Assembly (NCBI RefSeq): GCF_900114355.1
Contig: NZ_FOSS01000002.1
Coordinates: forward strand, 263,491 to 327,490
DNA from: Lysobacter sp. cf310
GTDB taxonomy: Bacteria; Pseudomonadota; Gammaproteobacteria; Xanthomonadales; Xanthomonadaceae
DNA: 64,000 bases
Reading direction: 5' to 3'
The notes beneath the pieces were generated by a model. That model was not told the DNA's origin. It searched no databases and saw nothing but the letters and a program-made list of their open reading frames with translations. The translations under genes were made by a program, and so were the position numbers. Below, piece after piece: positions 44,517 through 53,154 of the stretch (positions are counted from its first letter, which is position 1; each line of letters starts with the position of its first letter).

Positions 44517-46403
44517 TCATTTGGGCGGCATAAGAGCTCCGCTAACGGCTCGCTGAAATGCTTCGATTCGTTTCAAATAAGCATCCGACATGGGCAAGCG
44601 TTCTTCACGAGCCAAAGCCTCGCTAAAAAAAAGCTGGATCTGACTTTTCGTAGGTTTACCAACAATCTGTAGACGATCGCTCACTAACTTGATGTCGTCC
44701 GGCGAGAGCAAATCTTCAATTTTCGCCCCTTTCGGCACCCCCTCAACCTCTTCAAGTGTCATTACTCTACTTGAAGAGAGGCCCCATTCTGCCAGATACC
44801 TCTTACGAGCCTCCTTACCAGCCTTGTCAGCGTCAAGGCAAATTAAAAAATTCACCCCCCAACCGAGGAATAACCCGATCAACTCATCCATACCGGCAGC
44901 TCCCCTTGTGGGAACTACGGACACGTGACTCTTTTTTGGCTTCAACATAACTCGAAGCCCATACTCAAGAATAAAAAAATCCCCCTTCCCCTCAACCAAT
45001 ACCGATGGCCGCATAATATCGAGGCGACTCGGAACCACCTCCAGCTTGTCTAAAACTGGCTGAAAATAGGTCGTCTTACCCGGATTTTTTGCAACAAATG
45101 CCCGATATCTTTCAACAATCACCTCAGTTGGCGAGTTCGACACAAAGCCATTTTCTTCACCCTGCCCTTCGTAATCAATTGCTTTATTTGAAACCACAAA
45201 AGCTTGATCAAGCCACTCAGGCTTTATCATATAATGACTATGAGTCGAATACATAATTCCATTTGAACGGCCCGCGATTCGAGCAAAGCTATCGAGTAAT
45301 TGCATTTGCGCGCGCGCATGCAAGTTTGAGGCAGGCTCATCCAGAAGAAACAGCGTCGACCCTCGCGATCCTTTTGCATATACGCGATAAAGAGTGAACA
45401 ACAAAAAGGAAAAAAACCATCTAAATCCTAATGATCGCTCAGAGACATCGTACTCAGTTGCCCCATCCTTGAGCACAAACCACAAATAAACTTCCTGACG
45501 CCCATCCGAGTTATCAACACCAAGGCGAACATATATCTCTCGGCCTTTAAAATTACCAGAGAATATCTTCCCCCAACTATCAAAAACAGTTTTCGTTAAA
45601 TGCGCCGACAATGCATTCAAAGTCGCATTAATTTGTTGTTGCTTATCAGGCGCCAACATCATCATGTTCAAGAGTTGTTGCACAGCCGATTGCTCACTTA
45701 GCATTCGATCCACGATGTGAGTTTTTACATCAAGCGGACTGTCCAATGAGCTCGCAATATCTTGAATTATCTGACGGTACAACCTATTGACATCACTCTC
45801 GTCATCCCCATCCGGATTTAGAACTATCTTGGCAGGCGTTGAAAACAAAAAAGTCGGGAAATATACGACTTTTGGCACAAGTCGATTTACAGAAGCGACG
45901 AATACTTTTCCGACCACATCATTTATTAGTATTTCCTTCTCGGAGCGGTCACCTTTCTTCTTTCCATAAAGATTTGTCGCCCATGTATGTATACGCGAAT
46001 CATAATCTGAATTCACGAACCTGTAGCCACGAACGACCTTGAGCTCCTTCGGAACTGACTCTTTTGATATCTTGGCACCTGCCTTCTGGTATACCTCTTC
46101 GATCACGGCATCTATTTCGCCATCATCAAAGCGCAACAGAGCCTCAATTGTCACATCTCCCGTAAAATTCGCCTTCAGGTGCTTTGGCACAAACGATGCG
46201 TGCTCTGATGCCCTTTCCGCTCCGTAAAGTGCTTCCGTCCCTTCACTATTCGCCCCAAAATCATCAATCGCCTCGAGAACCGTCGTCTTACCACTTTCAT
46301 TCAGCCCAATCAGAGTAAATACATTATTTCCTGCCGGAACCAAATTCAGCTCAGCAGACTTGATGCCTTTGAAGTTATTTATTTTAAACCTCACAAAACG
46401 CAT
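44517..46403 (-). CDS. OLD-family ATPase/Toprim nuclease, putative defence protein
   Basis: The 628-residue protein starts MRFVRFKINNFKGIKSAELN and has Walker A GLNESGKTT (33-41), an ABC-type signature (ERSLGFRWF), Walker B TLFLLDEPASNLHA (about 352) and a C-terminal Toprim domain with VLVEGKGDFFI (Glu about 471) and LICLDADKAG (about 523). This is the OLD layout: an SMC-like ATPase fused to a metal-dependent nuclease, as in P2 Old, GajA and retron-linked enzymes. No helicase partner is next to it; its partner is the NTPase gene downstream. Confidence 0.9.
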   Translation of the reverse strand: MRFVRFKINNFKGIKSAELNLVPAGNNVFTLIGLNESGKTTVLEAIDDFGANSEGTEALYGAERASEHASFVPKHLKANFTGDVTIEALLRFDDGEIDAVIEEVYQKAGAKISKESVPKELKVVRGYRFVNSDYDSRIHTWATNLYGKKKGDRSEKEILINDVVGKVFVASVNRLVPKVVYFPTFLFSTPAKIVLNPDGDDESDVNRLYRQIIQDIASSLDSPLDVKTHIVDRMLSEQSAVQQLLNMMMLAPDKQQQINATLNALSAHLTKTVFDSWGKIFSGNFKGREIYVRLGVDNSDGRQEVYLWFVLKDGATEYDVSERSLGFRWFFSFLLFTLYRVYAKGSRGSTLFLLDEPASNLHARAQMQLLDSFARIAGRSNGIMYSTHSHYMIKPEWLDQAFVVSNKAIDYEGQGEENGFVSNSPTEVIVERYRAFVAKNPGKTTYFQPVLDKLEVVPSRLDIMRPSVLVEGKGDFFILEYGLRVMLKPKKSHVSVVPTRGAAGMDELIGLFLGWGVNFLICLDADKAGKEARKRYLAEWGLSSSRVMTLEEVEGVPKGAKIEDLLSPDDIKLVSDRLQIVGKPTKSQIQLFFSEALAREERLPMSDAYLKRIEAFQRAVSGALMPPK

Positions 46404-46621
46404 ACGCCGCCCCCAACTTAGTCAAATGTCTTGATCGCTAGACTTCACTGTGCTGCAGGATGCATCAAGCTCGCTCGATAAACTGGCAGGCTCCTTGCGC
46501 TATCCAGGCCATACAGCCATTACTCGAACCTTCCTGAGCAATAGCTTTGACGATCGACGCGAGAAAAGTGATAGAGCACGGGCTAGCTACGCCGCCTCCC
46601 GCCCGCCGCGCCTACGCCACC

Positions 46622-47167
46622 TCAACTTGTTTCAAGCGTGAAGTACCCCTGCTCCAACGTGCTGGTATCGCTAACCGCCGTCACCGTCGCATTGGGATTG
46701 GCCGTGCTGAACGTGTCGGTGGTGACCCCGTTCACGACCGCATAGACATAGAAGGTGTCGCTGATATCCAGGGACTGCATGTTGAAGCTGTCGGCCACCA
46801 CCACCGCCTGCAGGGGCACGCCGTCCTTTTCAATGGTGAAGGTGACCGGCGCTATGGTGGTCTTTTGGAACTGCATCTGGTCAGGGCGGGTGCTGTAGCC
46901 CTGCACTACTTCGAACTCGTAGGTGCCTTGCTCGCGCACTTGCCGCACTTGGGCCAGGAAGCTGACGGCGCCGGTCACGTCCATCGGGGCGGAGGTGTAG
47001 GTGTTGCCGTCGATGATGGTCATGGCGGTGACCTGGTAGCTGTCTGCGGTGGGCACCGTCATCTGCGCTTCGGGCGCGATGCCGGGCAGGCGCGCGATGA
47101 TTTGGCCGCCTTTGCGCACCACGAACTGGGCGATGTACTGGGTGGTGTTGCGTAGGGTGATGGGCAT
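46622..47167 (-). CDS. Beta-rich protein of unknown function
   Basis: The 181-residue protein starts MPITLRNTTQYIAQFVVRKGGQIIARL and is composed mostly of strands with Thr/Val alternation (TSAPMDVTGAVSFLAQV, FTIEKDGVPLQAVVVADSF). There is no signal peptide or Cys. It looks like one or two beta-sandwich or lectin-like domains. It lies just outside the AT-rich island and has normal GC. No function can be given. Confidence 0.75.
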   Translation of the reverse strand: MPITLRNTTQYIAQFVVRKGGQIIARLPGIAPEAQMTVPTADSYQVTAMTIIDGNTYTSAPMDVTGAVSFLAQVRQVREQGTYEFEVVQGYSTRPDQMQFQKTTIAPVTFTIEKDGVPLQAVVVADSFNMQSLDISDTFYVYAVVNGVTTDTFSTANPNATVTAVSDTSTLEQGYFTLETS

Positions 47168-47722
47168 GGGGAGTCCTGAGTAAGTGATTGATTTTTAAGG
47201 GAGGTGGCGCTTAGCGCCGATAGACGTGGGCAGGCACGCGTCGCCGGCCGATGACCGGCGCGTTGGCCGCAGCGGTGGATGGCGCGGCTGCGCGGTGTTC
47301 GGCGGGGTGAGGGTGGTGATGGATGCGGGAACCGGTGCGGCGCGCGGCCGCGCAGCCGGTCGCCGAACGCGTATCGGGCTGTCCAGCCCGACCGTTGAGG
47401 CGCATGAGCATCGATCCCCTCCCTAGATTCGATGACGGCGTGCCGCCCGGCCGTGTGGAGCCGGGTTGCGTGGTGTATGCCGGTGTTACCCCTAGTGCCG
47501 CATGCTGCTACGAAATGTGCGCGCGATCAAATTTCGGCGGGCGCTGGCCGGTGGGCCGCCTCCCTATCTGCTTGCTGGGTGGGAGGGGCGCGGTGTGTGG
47601 GTCTAATCGCGGCTTACGCCGCTCCCACAGGAAGCAAGGTGGGGCGGCGACGGGCCGGGGCCACCCTGGGGGCGATGACGGGGCGCAAGGCGGGCGGGGC
47701 CCGCCGTGCGCGTTGGGTCGGG
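47168..47722. other. Gap with one REP palindrome
   Basis: No gene is supported here. It contains one REP-like element (47606-47630). The remaining sequence is GC-rich with no clear start, ribosome site or conserved frame. Confidence 0.5.
47606..47630. repeat. REP-like palindrome, copy 1
   Basis: The core CGCGGCTTACGCCGCTCC followed by CACAGG matches the family consensus GGAGCGGCGT(A/G)AGCCGCG in reverse orientation. Confidence 0.8.
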
Positions 47723-49744
47723 TCACCAGACTTCGCAGCGGTCCTTGGCCGGGCGCACCATCGGGGCGTCGGCCTTGCACTGGAAGGCCTGCTGGAACGC
47801 TGGCAGGTTGGAGAGCGGGCCGTTGACGCGGTACTTGGCGATGGGGTGTGGGTCGCCCTGGATCATGCTGCGCTGGGTTTCCAGGCGGGTTTCGTCGCCG
47901 CGCCATTGGCCCCAGGCGATGAAGAACTGCTGTTCGGGGGTGAAGCCGTCCAGGGTGGGTTCGGGGCCTTTGCCTTCGCGCGACTTGAGGTAGCCGCGGT
48001 AGGCGAGCTTGGCGCCGGCGAGGTCGCCGATGGATTCGCCCAGCACCAGTTTGCCGTTGTGGTGGACGCCGGGTTCGATGAAGTAGCCCTCGAATTGGTC
48101 GACCACGCATTGGCCCTTGGCGGCGAACTGCTTGCCGTCGGCGGGCGTCCACCAGTTGGCCAGGCGGCCCTGGGCGTCGAACTGGGCGCCCTGGTCGTCG
48201 AAGCCGTGGCTGATCTCGTGGCCGATGACCACGCCGATGGCGCCGTAGTTGACGGCGTCGGTGGCAGTGACGTCGAACGCGGGCGGTTGCAGGATGCCGG
48301 CGGGGAAGACGATCTCGTTCTGCAGCGGGTTGTAGTAGGCGTTGGAGGTGGGCGGGGTCATGCCCCAGCGCGTGCGATCGGTCGGCTTGCCGATCTGGCT
48401 GCGGCCGTCGGTGACGTTCCAGCGTTGGGCGGCGACGAGGTTGTCCCAGGCCGATGCGCGCGAGACGACCACGCCTTGGTAGTCCTTGAATTTGTCCGGG
48501 TAGCCCAGCTTGGGGAAGAAGGTGGCGCGCTTTTCCAGGGCCTTTTGCTTGGTGGCGTCGTCCATCCAGTCGAGTTCGCGGATGGTGTCGTCCATGGCCA
48601 GCAGGATGTTCTTGACCATCTCCTGCATGCGCGCCTTGGCTTCGGGCGGGAAGTATTTTTCGACGTACTTCTGGCCCAGCGCTTCGCCCAGCTGGTTGTC
48701 GGTGAGTTCGGCGCAGCGCTTCCAGCGCGGCTTGATCTCGGTGGCGCCGGTGAGGAACTTGCCGTTGAAGGCGAAGTTCTCCTCGACGAACGGGGTGGAC
48801 AGGGAGTCGGCGGCGTAGTTGAGCAGCTGCCACTCCAGGTAGGTTTGCCATTGCGCGACCGAGGTGGTGGCCAGCTCCTTTTCGAACTGGCGCAGGAACT
48901 TGGGCTGGGTCACGTTGACGGCGTTGCGTGGGATGCCGGCGGCGTCGAAGTAGCGGCCCCAGTCGAAGCTGGGCGCGAGCTTGGCCAGGTCGGCGAAGGC
49001 GGTGGTGTTGTCCTGCAGTTTCGGGTCGCGCAGTTGCACGTTGTCCAGCGACGCTTCGGCCAGGCGCTTTTCGAAGTCGAACACGACCTGGGCGTTCTGC
49101 TTGGCCTGCTCCACCGGCAAGCCGGCCAGCTCGAACAGCTTGGCCACGTGCACGAGGTACTTGGCGCGCGCTTCGACGAAGCGCGGCTCCGGTTTCAGGT
49201 AGTAGTCGCGGTCGGGCATGCCCAGGCCGCCGGCGTAGAGGTGGGCGATGGTGCGCGAAGGCTGGTGCAGGTCCTCGCCGGCGAAGACGCCGAAGGGCAC
49301 GGGCACGCCGACGTCGTGCAGCTTGCCGATCATGCGCTGCACGCCGTCCTTGCCGCTAAGGCTGCTGATCTCGGCCATCCAGGGCTGGATCGGTTGGCCG
49401 CCCAGCGCGTCGATGCGGGATTCGTCCATGCAGGCGGCGTAGAAATCGCCGGCCAGCTGGCCGGCGCTGCCCTTGGGCCAGTCGGTGCGCGCGGACAGTT
49501 CGGTGAGGATGTCGCGCACGTGCTCCTTGTTGACCTCGCCGGATTGCCAGCGCCGGCTCCAGCGGTCCATGTAGGCCGGGATCGGGTTCTGTTTGCGCCA
49601 GGCGCCGTTGGCGTAGTCGAAGAAGTCGGTACAGGGGTCGCCGGCGCGATTGATGTCGGCGGGCTGGATGCCGTGCACGGCGCCTGCGGAGGCGGTGGTG
49701 GAGGCGGCGAGCAATACGACGAGCGGAAGGCTAGACCTGATCAC
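47723..49744 (-). CDS. M13-family (neprilysin/PepO-like) metallopeptidase
   Basis: GTG 49744, with AGCAGGGA at good spacing, gives 673 residues and a signal peptide (IRSSLPLVVLLAASTTASA); an upstream GTG (49774) would add ten residues. The M13 zinc site is VVIGHEISHGFDDQG (His509, Glu510, His513) with ESIGDLAGAKLAYRGY supplying the third ligand Glu, and NAYYNPLQNEIVFPAGILQPP the substrate-site motif. The final CEVW is typical. It is probably a periplasmic or secreted oligopeptidase. Confidence 0.94.
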   Translation of the reverse strand: MIRSSLPLVVLLAASTTASAGAVHGIQPADINRAGDPCTDFFDYANGAWRKQNPIPAYMDRWSRRWQSGEVNKEHVRDILTELSARTDWPKGSAGQLAGDFYAACMDESRIDALGGQPIQPWMAEISSLSGKDGVQRMIGKLHDVGVPVPFGVFAGEDLHQPSRTIAHLYAGGLGMPDRDYYLKPEPRFVEARAKYLVHVAKLFELAGLPVEQAKQNAQVVFDFEKRLAEASLDNVQLRDPKLQDNTTAFADLAKLAPSFDWGRYFDAAGIPRNAVNVTQPKFLRQFEKELATTSVAQWQTYLEWQLLNYAADSLSTPFVEENFAFNGKFLTGATEIKPRWKRCAELTDNQLGEALGQKYVEKYFPPEAKARMQEMVKNILLAMDDTIRELDWMDDATKQKALEKRATFFPKLGYPDKFKDYQGVVVSRASAWDNLVAAQRWNVTDGRSQIGKPTDRTRWGMTPPTSNAYYNPLQNEIVFPAGILQPPAFDVTATDAVNYGAIGVVIGHEISHGFDDQGAQFDAQGRLANWWTPADGKQFAAKGQCVVDQFEGYFIEPGVHHNGKLVLGESIGDLAGAKLAYRGYLKSREGKGPEPTLDGFTPEQQFFIAWGQWRGDETRLETQRSMIQGDPHPIAKYRVNGPLSNLPAFQQAFQCKADAPMVRPAKDRCEVW

Positions 49745-49900
49745 GGCAACGTCCCTGCTGGAAGGTAGGGCCACTATAGCCAGGGGCTGGAGGGGGGCCC
49801 GTCCCAGAAGTCCTGGCTGGGGTGGCCTTGCTGTGGGTAGGTGCGGCGTGGGGCGGGAGCCGGGCCTGCGGAGGCTTGCGTCGGCATATGGAGTTGGCGG

Positions 49901-49925
49901 TCGCGGCTTACGCCGCTCCTACCCC
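49901..49925. repeat. REP-like palindrome, copy 2
   Basis: TCGCGGCTTACGCCGCTCCT followed by ACCCC. Confidence 0.8.
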
Positions 49926-49966
49926 AAAGCTGCGAGATGGGAAGGGCGCGGTGTGTGGGGTGACGG

Positions 49967-49990
49967 GTCGCGGCTTGCGCCGCTCCTACA
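49967..49990. repeat. REP-like palindrome, copy 3
   Basis: GTCGCGGCTTGCGCCGCTCC followed by TACA. It is 66 bases from copy 2 and in the same orientation. Confidence 0.8.
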
Positions 49991-50132
49991 GGGAGCACGG
50001 GAAGCGGCCTCGTCTGGGCTGGCTTCTCGCTTAAGCTCGTGGCGTTCCGGGCCGCGCCTACTGGCTGCCGCTGTCGACAGGTAAGGCTACGCAGGCAGCC
50101 GTTTGCGTGGATGCATACAACAGGGGAATGAG

Positions 50133-50618
50133 ATGAATCGATACTTGAGTGGCCGCGGTCTGGCGGTGATGGCGGCGGTTGGGCTGTGCGCGCTGACGGG
50201 CTATGCGTCGGCGGGACGGGATGCCGAGGCTGGCGTTCCGATGTCGGAGCGTGTGACCAAGGTCGGCGTGGGTGCCGCAGTCGCGGCGCGCCCGGACGGC
50301 TGGCCTGAGTCGGTGCCGCTGCCGGAGGGCGTGCAGATCGACGGTGCGCGTTGCGCGAATCGCTACTGCACCCTGTGGTTCGGCCTGATGAATTACGACC
50401 AGATGGTCGCGCTGCGACGCGATTACGTTGCGCTGATTAACGACAGCAAGCAATGGGAGCGGTTGGGCGTGGACTACGGCCCGTTCGAGCCCCATGCCTA
50501 CCGCTACACCGGCACGATGCCGTCCGGCGGCTGCGGGTACACGGTGGAGATGCGCAGCGGGTCGATCTCGGGCGATGCGTTGCATCGGTTCCGCGTGCAT
50601 TTGACGGTGACCTGGTAG
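50133..50618 (+). CDS. Small secreted protein, hypothetical
   Basis: ATG 50133, after AGGGGAATG, gives 161 residues with a signal peptide (GLAVMAAVGLCALTGYASA). The mature part has Cys pairs (GARCANRYCTLWFG and PSGGCGYTVEM) that probably form disulfides, and ends in a strand HRFRVHLTVTW. No family is recognised. Confidence 0.75.
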   Translation: MNRYLSGRGLAVMAAVGLCALTGYASAGRDAEAGVPMSERVTKVGVGAAVAARPDGWPESVPLPEGVQIDGARCANRYCTLWFGLMNYDQMVALRRDYVALINDSKQWERLGVDYGPFEPHAYRYTGTMPSGGCGYTVEMRSGSISGDALHRFRVHLTVTW

Positions 50619-50722
50619 TCGGACTCGTCGGGATAGGAGCGGCGTCCGCTAGCGATTTCCTTCGGCCAATAAGCTGCGATCGCGTGGACTCGGAATCGCG
50701 GCGCCAACCACGTGCCAGCCAA

Positions 50723-50747
50723 TCACGGCTTACGTCGCTCCCGCAGG
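50723..50747. repeat. REP-like palindrome, copy 4
   Basis: TCACGGCTTACGTCGCTCCC followed by GCAGG. It is a diverged copy: ACGGCTTACGTCGC departs at two paired positions, keeping partial symmetry. Confidence 0.7.
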
Positions 50748-50789
50748 AAACTGGCAGGCACGGTTGCGCCGGCATGTGTGGGGGCGCAG

Positions 50790-50814
50790 TCGCGGCTTAC
50801 GCCGCTCCTACCCC
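50790..50814. repeat. REP-like palindrome, copy 5
   Basis: TCGCGGCTTACGCCGCTCCT followed by ACCCC, the same form as copy 2. Confidence 0.8.
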
Positions 50815-50834
50815 ACAGCGGAGTATCGCGGATG

Positions 50835-50862
50835 CCGGGACGCTCGCTCACGAGCGTCCCGG
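50835..50862 (-). terminator. Hairpin after the WKNG-repeat gene
   Basis: Perfect 12-base arms CCGGGACGCTCG (50835-50846) and CGAGCGTCCCGG (50851-50862) with a CTCA loop lie 14 bases after the stop of the minus-strand gene. There is no T-tract. Confidence 0.65.
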
Positions 50863-50876
50863 GTGCGATGCGTGGG

Positions 50877-52094
50877 TTACTTCACGTAGATCGAGGTGAT
50901 GTGCGAGCCCAACGCGGTGCCGTTGATACTGGTCATCGCGCCGTTCTTCCAGATCACCGCCTTGGCGTACTGGTTGAGGATGTTGTTGGTGCTGCCGCCG
51001 ACGTAGACGTCGTTGCCATGCACGAACACCGAGGTGGCGATGGCGCTTTCGCTCTCTTCCGACAAGTCGACGCCGGACTGGTTGATCCACAGCTTGGCCA
51101 CGTACTTGCCGCTGGGGCGCAGCTCCCAGCCGACGGCGTAGATGCGGGTACCGACGATCTGCATGTCGGTCACGCGCGAGGTCATGCCCGCCTTGCCCAG
51201 GATCACGCCGTAGAAGATGCCCGGCGAGCCGGTGCCCGCGGAGACCGAGCCCAGCGACAGGGCACGGTAGATGTACCCGGCGCGGTAGACCGTTTCGTTC
51301 GCGTAGGGCGCGAGCGCGCCGCCGACGTAGAGCTGGGTGGTGGTGGTGGTGACGGTCTCGGGGTACGGCATCGGTGTGTACTGCACCTCGGTGCCGTTGA
51401 CCCACAAGGCCCCACTTCCGAACACGCCCGGGGTTGCCGGGTGGCCCTCCAGGGTGAACGCATGGGTGCCGATGACGTAGGTATTGCCGTTGCGCACGGT
51501 CATACGCGTGCCCATGCCGCGGTAAGCGCTGGGGTTGATCGGCAGCAGCGTCATCTGGCCGTTCTTCCAGTACACCGGCTTCATGTCGGCGAAGTTGGGC
51601 TGCGGACCGGCGATGCTGCTGAACTTCGCATCGGTGTAGCCGGCGGTGTAGATATTGCCGTTGTCGATGAACAAGCCCTTGGCGCCGGCGAACTGGTTGA
51701 CGTAGGTGCTGGAGATGCTGGGGATCTGGCTGTGGATCTCGCCGTTCTTCCAGACCATGGCCGAGGAGTCGGCGGCGGCGGCGTTGTTGGTGGTGATGTT
51801 GGCGGTGCCGGCCACGTAGATGTCGGGCTCGCCGGTCATGAAGTTGTCGACCACGACCACGTCGTTGGCCTCCTTGGCGCCGGTGTTGTAGGCGTTGACC
51901 AACGGCGGCAGATCGGTGCGCACGCCGTCCACCCACATCGCGGCTTGCCAGTTCGGGGTGTAGGCGGTGCCGACGGCGTAGACCTTGGGCGGGTCGACCG
52001 GGTTGCAGGGGTTGCAGGGCTCCAATGCGAGGGCCGGCAGGGAGAGCGCGGACAGCAGCAGGGACGCCAGCAGGCGCGGCTTGAGCTTGTTCAT
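50877..52094 (-). CDS. Secreted WKNG-repeat protein (propeller-like)
   Basis: The 405-residue protein has a signal peptide (MNKLKPRLLASLLLSALSLPALA), then a CNPCNP motif and six or so repeats in which a strand VYAVGT or IYVAGT is followed by (M/V)xWKNGxx (for example SAMVWKNGEIH, PVYWKNGQMT, AVIWKNGAMT). This matches WKNG-repeat secreted proteins and suggests a beta-propeller. The function is unknown. Confidence 0.82.
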   Translation of the reverse strand: MNKLKPRLLASLLLSALSLPALALEPCNPCNPVDPPKVYAVGTAYTPNWQAAMWVDGVRTDLPPLVNAYNTGAKEANDVVVVDNFMTGEPDIYVAGTANITTNNAAAADSSAMVWKNGEIHSQIPSISSTYVNQFAGAKGLFIDNGNIYTAGYTDAKFSSIAGPQPNFADMKPVYWKNGQMTLLPINPSAYRGMGTRMTVRNGNTYVIGTHAFTLEGHPATPGVFGSGALWVNGTEVQYTPMPYPETVTTTTTQLYVGGALAPYANETVYRAGYIYRALSLGSVSAGTGSPGIFYGVILGKAGMTSRVTDMQIVGTRIYAVGWELRPSGKYVAKLWINQSGVDLSEESESAIATSVFVHGNDVYVGGSTNNILNQYAKAVIWKNGAMTSINGTALGSHITSIYVK

Positions 52095-52299
52095 GGGTTG
52101 CCTGGATTCCTTGGTGGGCAGACGCCGCAGTCATTGCGGCGTGCTGTTTCCTCAGACGGGAGGACAGGCGGGGATATGACAGGGGCGGCGGTGGGGGTTG
52201 CGGATTTGTGGGTTGGGTTGCAGAACGCGGGATGGGGGCTTGCGTTGGTGTGGGAGGGCGATAGGGGGCTGTGTGGCTCTGCGGGTGGAGCAAGAGCAA

Positions 52300-52331
52300 A
52301 TCCCCCTTAATCCCCCTTTTTCAAAGGGGGA
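52300..52331. repeat. Dispersed palindrome CCCCCTTT / AAAGGGGG
   Basis: A TCCCCCTTAATCCCCC stretch precedes TTTTTCAAAGGGGGA, giving the stem CCCCCTTT / AAAGGGGG. Similar AATCCCCCTT...AAGGGGG elements are a common dispersed repeat in related genomes (from memory). It could also act as a terminator. Confidence 0.6.
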
Positions 52332-52364
52332 GACTGGGTTGGGGAGGACAGTTTGGGGCTGTGC

Positions 52365-52922
52365 TTAGCCGCGCCAGTTGGCGTGGGCGCGCCAGAACTC
52401 GACGCTGCGTTGGTAGGCGGCGCGGTCCAGCGTTACGCCGGAGCCGCCCTCTTCCACGCCGAGGGCGTTGCGCATCATGGTGATGGGCGCCATCGGGGTT
52501 TCGATGGGCTCGGCGGTGTACATGCAGCCGACCACGCCCCAGTCGGCGTCGGTATGGGTGCCCTCTTTCGCCAGTTGTTCGCGGCTGTAGAGGATGACGA
52601 TGAGGTAGTCGGCCACGGGCGGGTCCAGACCCTCGAACCAGCGCACCAGCACGGGCAGCTCGTCCTTGGTGCGCGCGTCGTAGTCGGTGCGCAGCAGGTG
52701 GCGGTTGGCCTCGGTGATGGGCACGGCCAGGCAGCGCGTCGAGGTCCAGTTGCGATGCACGTGCAGTTTGCAGAACGGCGCGTAGCCGTCGAGCACCTGC
52801 AGCGGCGCGACCTCGTTGAGGTGGCGCTCGAACTGCTCGGGCGTGCAGTCCTGGATGGTGTTGCGGCGCGGTTCGCGCGGGAACAGGCGCGGGCGGGCGA
52901 AGTCGGTGAGGACGATGGTCAT
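52365..52922 (-). CDS. DUF3228 family protein
   Basis: The 185-residue protein starts MTIVLTDFARPRLFPREPRRNT and continues HVHRNWTSTRCLAVPITEANRHLLRTDYDART and DWGVVGCMYTAEPIETPMAPITMMRN, the DUF3228 landmarks. It is cytoplasmic. The function is not established. Confidence 0.9.
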   Translation of the reverse strand: MTIVLTDFARPRLFPREPRRNTIQDCTPEQFERHLNEVAPLQVLDGYAPFCKLHVHRNWTSTRCLAVPITEANRHLLRTDYDARTKDELPVLVRWFEGLDPPVADYLIVILYSREQLAKEGTHTDADWGVVGCMYTAEPIETPMAPITMMRNALGVEEGGSGVTLDRAAYQRSVEFWRAHANWRG

Positions 52923-53154
52923 GGGCGCATTATCGGGTAGCTGGGGCCAGGGACGCGCCGGGAACCCGGGCGACTGGCGGCCGCCGTGCTGCGCTGAGAT
53001 CCGCTCGGAGCGCTGACGCAGCGCTGGAATCGCACTCCGGCCGAGCGAGCGCGTTCAGGACCCGGCTGCCGCACCATTTTGGCGAATAAATCACCGCAAC
53101 CCCGCTTTTCCCGTAACCTTTCCCACCGTTTATGCATGCAACACGGATCTGTCC

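Larger units (their letters stand above)
49745..50132. other. Gap with two REP palindromes
   Basis: No gene is seen. REP-like elements lie at 49901-49925 and 49967-49990. Confidence 0.5.

Noticed and set aside
42099-46621. AT-rich island considered as a prophage
   Set aside because: No integrase, capsid, tail or lysis gene is present, only two genes.
47211-47411. Short minus-strand frame between the beta-rich gene and the M13 peptidase
   Set aside because: It has His/Arg/Pro-rich sequence with no ribosome site or motif.
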